A stretch of 64,000 bases of DNA. Origin: Hemibagrus wyckioides. Its lineage: Eukaryota > Chordata > Actinopteri > Siluriformes > Bagridae. The stretch lies in contig NC_080716.1 of assembly GCF_019097595.1 (NCBI RefSeq), positions 7,800,140-7,864,139 on the forward strand, read 5' to 3'. Shown in pieces: positions 60,733 through 64,000 of the stretch. Position 1 is the first letter of the stretch. Each line of letters begins with the position of its first letter. Below the pieces are notes generated by a model. The model saw only the letters and a list, made by a program, of their open reading frames with translations. It did no database searches and was not told where the DNA came from. Both the position numbers and the translations under genes were made by a program.

Positions 60733-61639
60733 GGAACCCAAGGAATGCCTGTTTAATTGATTCATTCTGGCCCTGTGTTGTTTGCAGAAGGGCCCAAATG
60801 TGCGCTTGTAATGCAAACCCAGTGTTTAGAAGTGGTATTCTTGGTTAAGACAATAATGGCTTGAATGCCAGTCATGTCGGGGTTCTGCTTTGGACCTTTC
60901 CATGGGCTGCTGCCTACAAATTGTGCGCCACAGCAGCTCACTGCACATAGTAGAGTCTCGGTTCTAAAACGAAACGGGTAATAATCATAAGGTGGTGTGC
61001 ACTGTATGGCACTTTGGTTTAAAAGTCTTTTTTTTTTTCCAGATTATAATTAAACACATGCAAGTGGTAATAAAATGTAATGAAGGGAGAGAGGAGACTG
61101 GCAAAGTTGTTTCATGTGGCCAGGCACAACATGTTGAGGGGCGTTGAGAGCGGGGCCACATGTGTCCTCGGGTGCTCTGGTTTTCAGTTTCTGCCCATAT
61201 ATGGGTGCTGGAAGCCATGTACAAATGCAGACTCAGGACTGTGATTTTAGCCCAAGGCGTGTGCTACAGTATGGATGTGCCATGGCAGTGGAAGTGGGAA
61301 GAACTATGTCTCATGACTAGTAGAGAGACAAAACGGTATTGCAGACTGGAACTGACTGGAGACCCTCACTGCTGCAGTTAATTACAAGACATACTGGAAT
61401 TAAGTGGTGTATAATGACAATTAACCACCAGGTGGTGCTATTCAGGCGAAAGTAAGTCAACGTACTTACCATAATGAGTGCCATTTCACACAGTCAGCTC
61501 AAGAATTACTAGTAAAGATTGGCAACAACAACAAAAAAGTCTTTGTTGTTCATTAGTTTTTATCTCATATTGAAAGTATGAGTAAATAAAAGCAATCATT
61601 AAAAAAAAAACGTCCTGACTCCTAGGACAAAGTTCTACT

Positions 61640-62470
61640 AGTCAATTATCAACAAAGAAGAACACACAAATCAAATGTGATGAACCTGTGCCGACCCTCA
61701 TATATCAGGAACGGACTACAAACAATAACATGGAAATGGCCATATCCATCGCTGGAGCAGTAATTATATGTAGAAAACATTTGCAGCTGTAATGAATCTA
61801 CCTGGAAAAGGATGCGAGTGTATTTTGTTTCTTGCACAATGAGGAAGAGGGTTAAAGTGGTAAATATTTCCCCAAGGATCACAGCTGGACATTTGTAGAA
61901 GGTAGCAGCATTTTGAGGTCACCAAGTCTCCAAATCTATAATTAAACACAAACTCCATGCCAATAAACTATTTGGAAGGCATGCCAGAAAAAAAGCCTTT
62001 TCTTTCATCTAACCACAAACGTAAGTGGCTGGAGGTCGCTAAACACTACTGGATCTGATTAGAACCAGGTTCAGACAAAAACAGAGCTGTTTGGCAACAA
62101 ACATTCAAGATGGGTTTGGCATAAAAAGAAGAAATGGTTATAAAGAACCCACTGTTTAGCATGGAGGAACTGTGATGTTGTGGGGTCAGGTTTTCCTCAA
62201 AAGCCCTAGAAACCTTGTTAGGATACATGGCACAATGCATTTTGTGATGCAACAGGAGATTTGAAACCAAAATTTGGCTTCCAAATCGGCTAACACTAGC
62301 TTGTGGTTGGATATTCTCAGGAAAATGATCCAACTTATAGCTAAAAGAACCAAGCTTTTGACATGTCTATCTCCGTCTCCTGACCTAAAACCCAGCTTAA
62401 AACCTGTGGGATTAGCTGAAGAGGAGAGTCTACAACAGAGGATGGAGGATCATGGAGGATATGGAGAGAC
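61640..62470 (+). pseudogene. decayed Tc1-like transposase (third insertion)
   Basis: Fragments in order on the + strand: RKWLEVAKHYW followed by a stop, SDKNRAVWQQTFKMG, a GTGATGTTGTGGGGTCAGG block (V-M-x-W-G motif region), and SPDLKPSLKPVG (decayed DLNPIENLW-type region). Many stops and frameshifts. Differs in sequence from the two in eif2b3 introns. Confidence 0.75.
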
Positions 62471-64000
62471 TTATATTGTTTGCTTTCTTTTCTCTAATTT
62501 CATCAGGCTTTAGAGGAGATAAGTCAGTGCTGCCGTCAGTACATTCATGGGTGCTGCTAATTCTGACACATACTTTTGTTAATTTCTTCTCTTTTTTAGC
62601 TTTAAAATATTATTACTTCACTCTGCAAAGCTGATCAGTGAAAGCACATACATTCAAGGCATTTAGAATCTGTCTAACTGGCACTTACAGGATAGCAGGA
62701 AGCCACCAAATATTCAAAAAACAATGGCCTTCATCACCAAAATCCATCGTCATGCCAGAATAAGTCAAACACCTCTTTTCCAGACATGTGGATATATATG
62801 CACATGTCCTGATCAACCCTCAGCTGACACACTAAGGGCCCAGTGGGCCTCTCGTCTGAACATTGGGGGTTCAGGTCCTGTCCAAAACACAGATGGATTT
62901 CCTATTAAGCTCTTTTAAGATACATTGAGGGAATACCCTTTGAAATAGAGCAAGACGCATTTTTATCTTGCTTTTGAGCATGACAAGTAGCATGAGCAAA
63001 ATATACAAATAAATAAGAGTGGACATCCCATGTACTGACATGGTGAATAAAAATGAAGAATCCCAAGACTCAGTATACTTGGCCCATGCCAGGCTAAATA
63101 AAGGCAGTCTGCGTCAGAGGTCCTACAAGTAGCAATGAAAACCGGCCATTCATTTGTGTGTTTAATAAACCGCTGCCTCGGTGAGTAGCTGTGGTTGCAC
63201 ACCTGTGTTGACAAGTGTGCTGTCCATTCGGCATTTTAGAAATGGTCATAAACAGTACTGCCCGACAGACAGGAGTGCTGCCAATGCCTGCTACATATCA
63301 ACCTCCTGTAACACCCAACACTGCCAAATGTGGGGCGCACCCCATTCCTTCACACAAAACAGCTCGAAAGAGAGAATACAGTAGATGAATTCATTCACAC
63401 TATAAACGCATTTTACACACAGACACATGAACGTAGTAGACTGCCTGTGGAAAAGAAGCAAACTAAATATTTGTAAAATATTTCTGCTCATGGTAGCTAA
63501 CTGAGCTTTTCAGTCTCCAGTTTCACTCTGTTTCAGTTCCAGGTTAAGGACAAGTAATCAAGGGCTGTAGGATGCTGGTTACATATTATTTCCAGATGCA
63601 TTTTGAAGGAGTTAAAATATTAAACAATAATAGTGAATGAGACTCCCCAGAAGTCCTGGATTTAAGCAGTGTGACTGCCCCCTAATGGCTAGAGAAGTAT
63701 ATTACACACGAATTCATCACTCATGGACATGATGTGATTTTTGTCTGTTCAGTCGACACTTTCTGCTTTGGGAATTCATTTTTCAATTCAAAATGGAAGG
63801 AATGACCAAATAAATAACTAGCTGAACCTTTTAAAAAAATTTTACACGAACATGTGACTAACTTTTTTGGATCTTCTACATTTATCTCATCAAACATTAC
63901 ACTTGATAAAAGCACTTTTCATAGCCTGTATCCAGGTACAGTTAAGTGAAAAAAGTACAGCATTCTGCTCAAACTTCAATTCACTCACTTCCCACATAGA

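Larger units (their letters stand above)
58431..64000. other. intergenic region downstream of ptch2
   Basis: No supported coding exon. It contains a repeat-like segment near 59,020-59,130, a GLI motif at 60,173, a forkhead-motif cluster at 60,712 and a decayed Tc1-like transposase at 61,640-62,470. The stretch 62,500-64,000 shows nothing I can name. Confidence 0.7.

Overview
The window is vertebrate genomic DNA, almost certainly from a teleost fish. It holds two genes on the + strand, split by many introns: the 3' two-thirds or more of eif2b3 (gamma subunit of the guanine-nucleotide exchange factor eIF2B) and a complete-looking ptch2 (Patched-2, Hedgehog receptor). EIF2B3 and PTCH2 are also neighbours in the same head-to-tail order in human, so this is conserved linkage. 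The AT-rich introns, the many microsatellites, the Tc1-type transposon remains and a tRNA-derived SINE with a fish-type tail fit an otophysan fish. A catfish-like genome is my guess from the SINE only.

Layout. 1-24,036: eif2b3; nine exons (351 codons plus stop, from about human residue 99 to the C-terminus), polyadenylation signal at 24,031. Its first exons lie left of the window. Its introns hold a MITE, a SINE, two Tc1-like transposase remnants and a second DNA transposon with terminal inverted repeats. 24,037-31,100: intergenic, with one consensus GLI site, a repeat pair 2.4 kb apart, and one weak candidate exon for a small secreted peptide (27,819). 31,130-31,807: GC-rich ptch2 promoter and 5' leader with an exact GLI consensus, a CCAAT box, CT tracts and three upstream ORFs. 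31,808-56,352: ptch2, 22 coding exons, 1,453 codons plus stop. One intron has a GC donor instead of GT. 56,353-about 58,430: ptch2 3' UTR. 58,430-64,000: intergenic, with another GLI consensus, a forkhead-motif cluster and a decayed Tc1-like transposase.

How the parts relate. eif2b3 is a housekeeping translation factor. ptch2 is a developmental receptor and, in vertebrates, a transcriptional target of the pathway it represses. The most notable non-coding signal is six exact copies of the GLI consensus TGGGTGGTC spread from an eif2b3 intron to 3.8 kb past ptch2. By simple arithmetic fewer than one is expected in 64 kb. They may form a distributed Hedgehog feedback control region, with eif2b3 as a bystander. 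I found no CRISPR array, rRNA gene, true tRNA gene or wholly new protein system. All splice junctions were inferred by matching translated exons to the known families, checking splice motifs, and checking that phases join without frame breaks.
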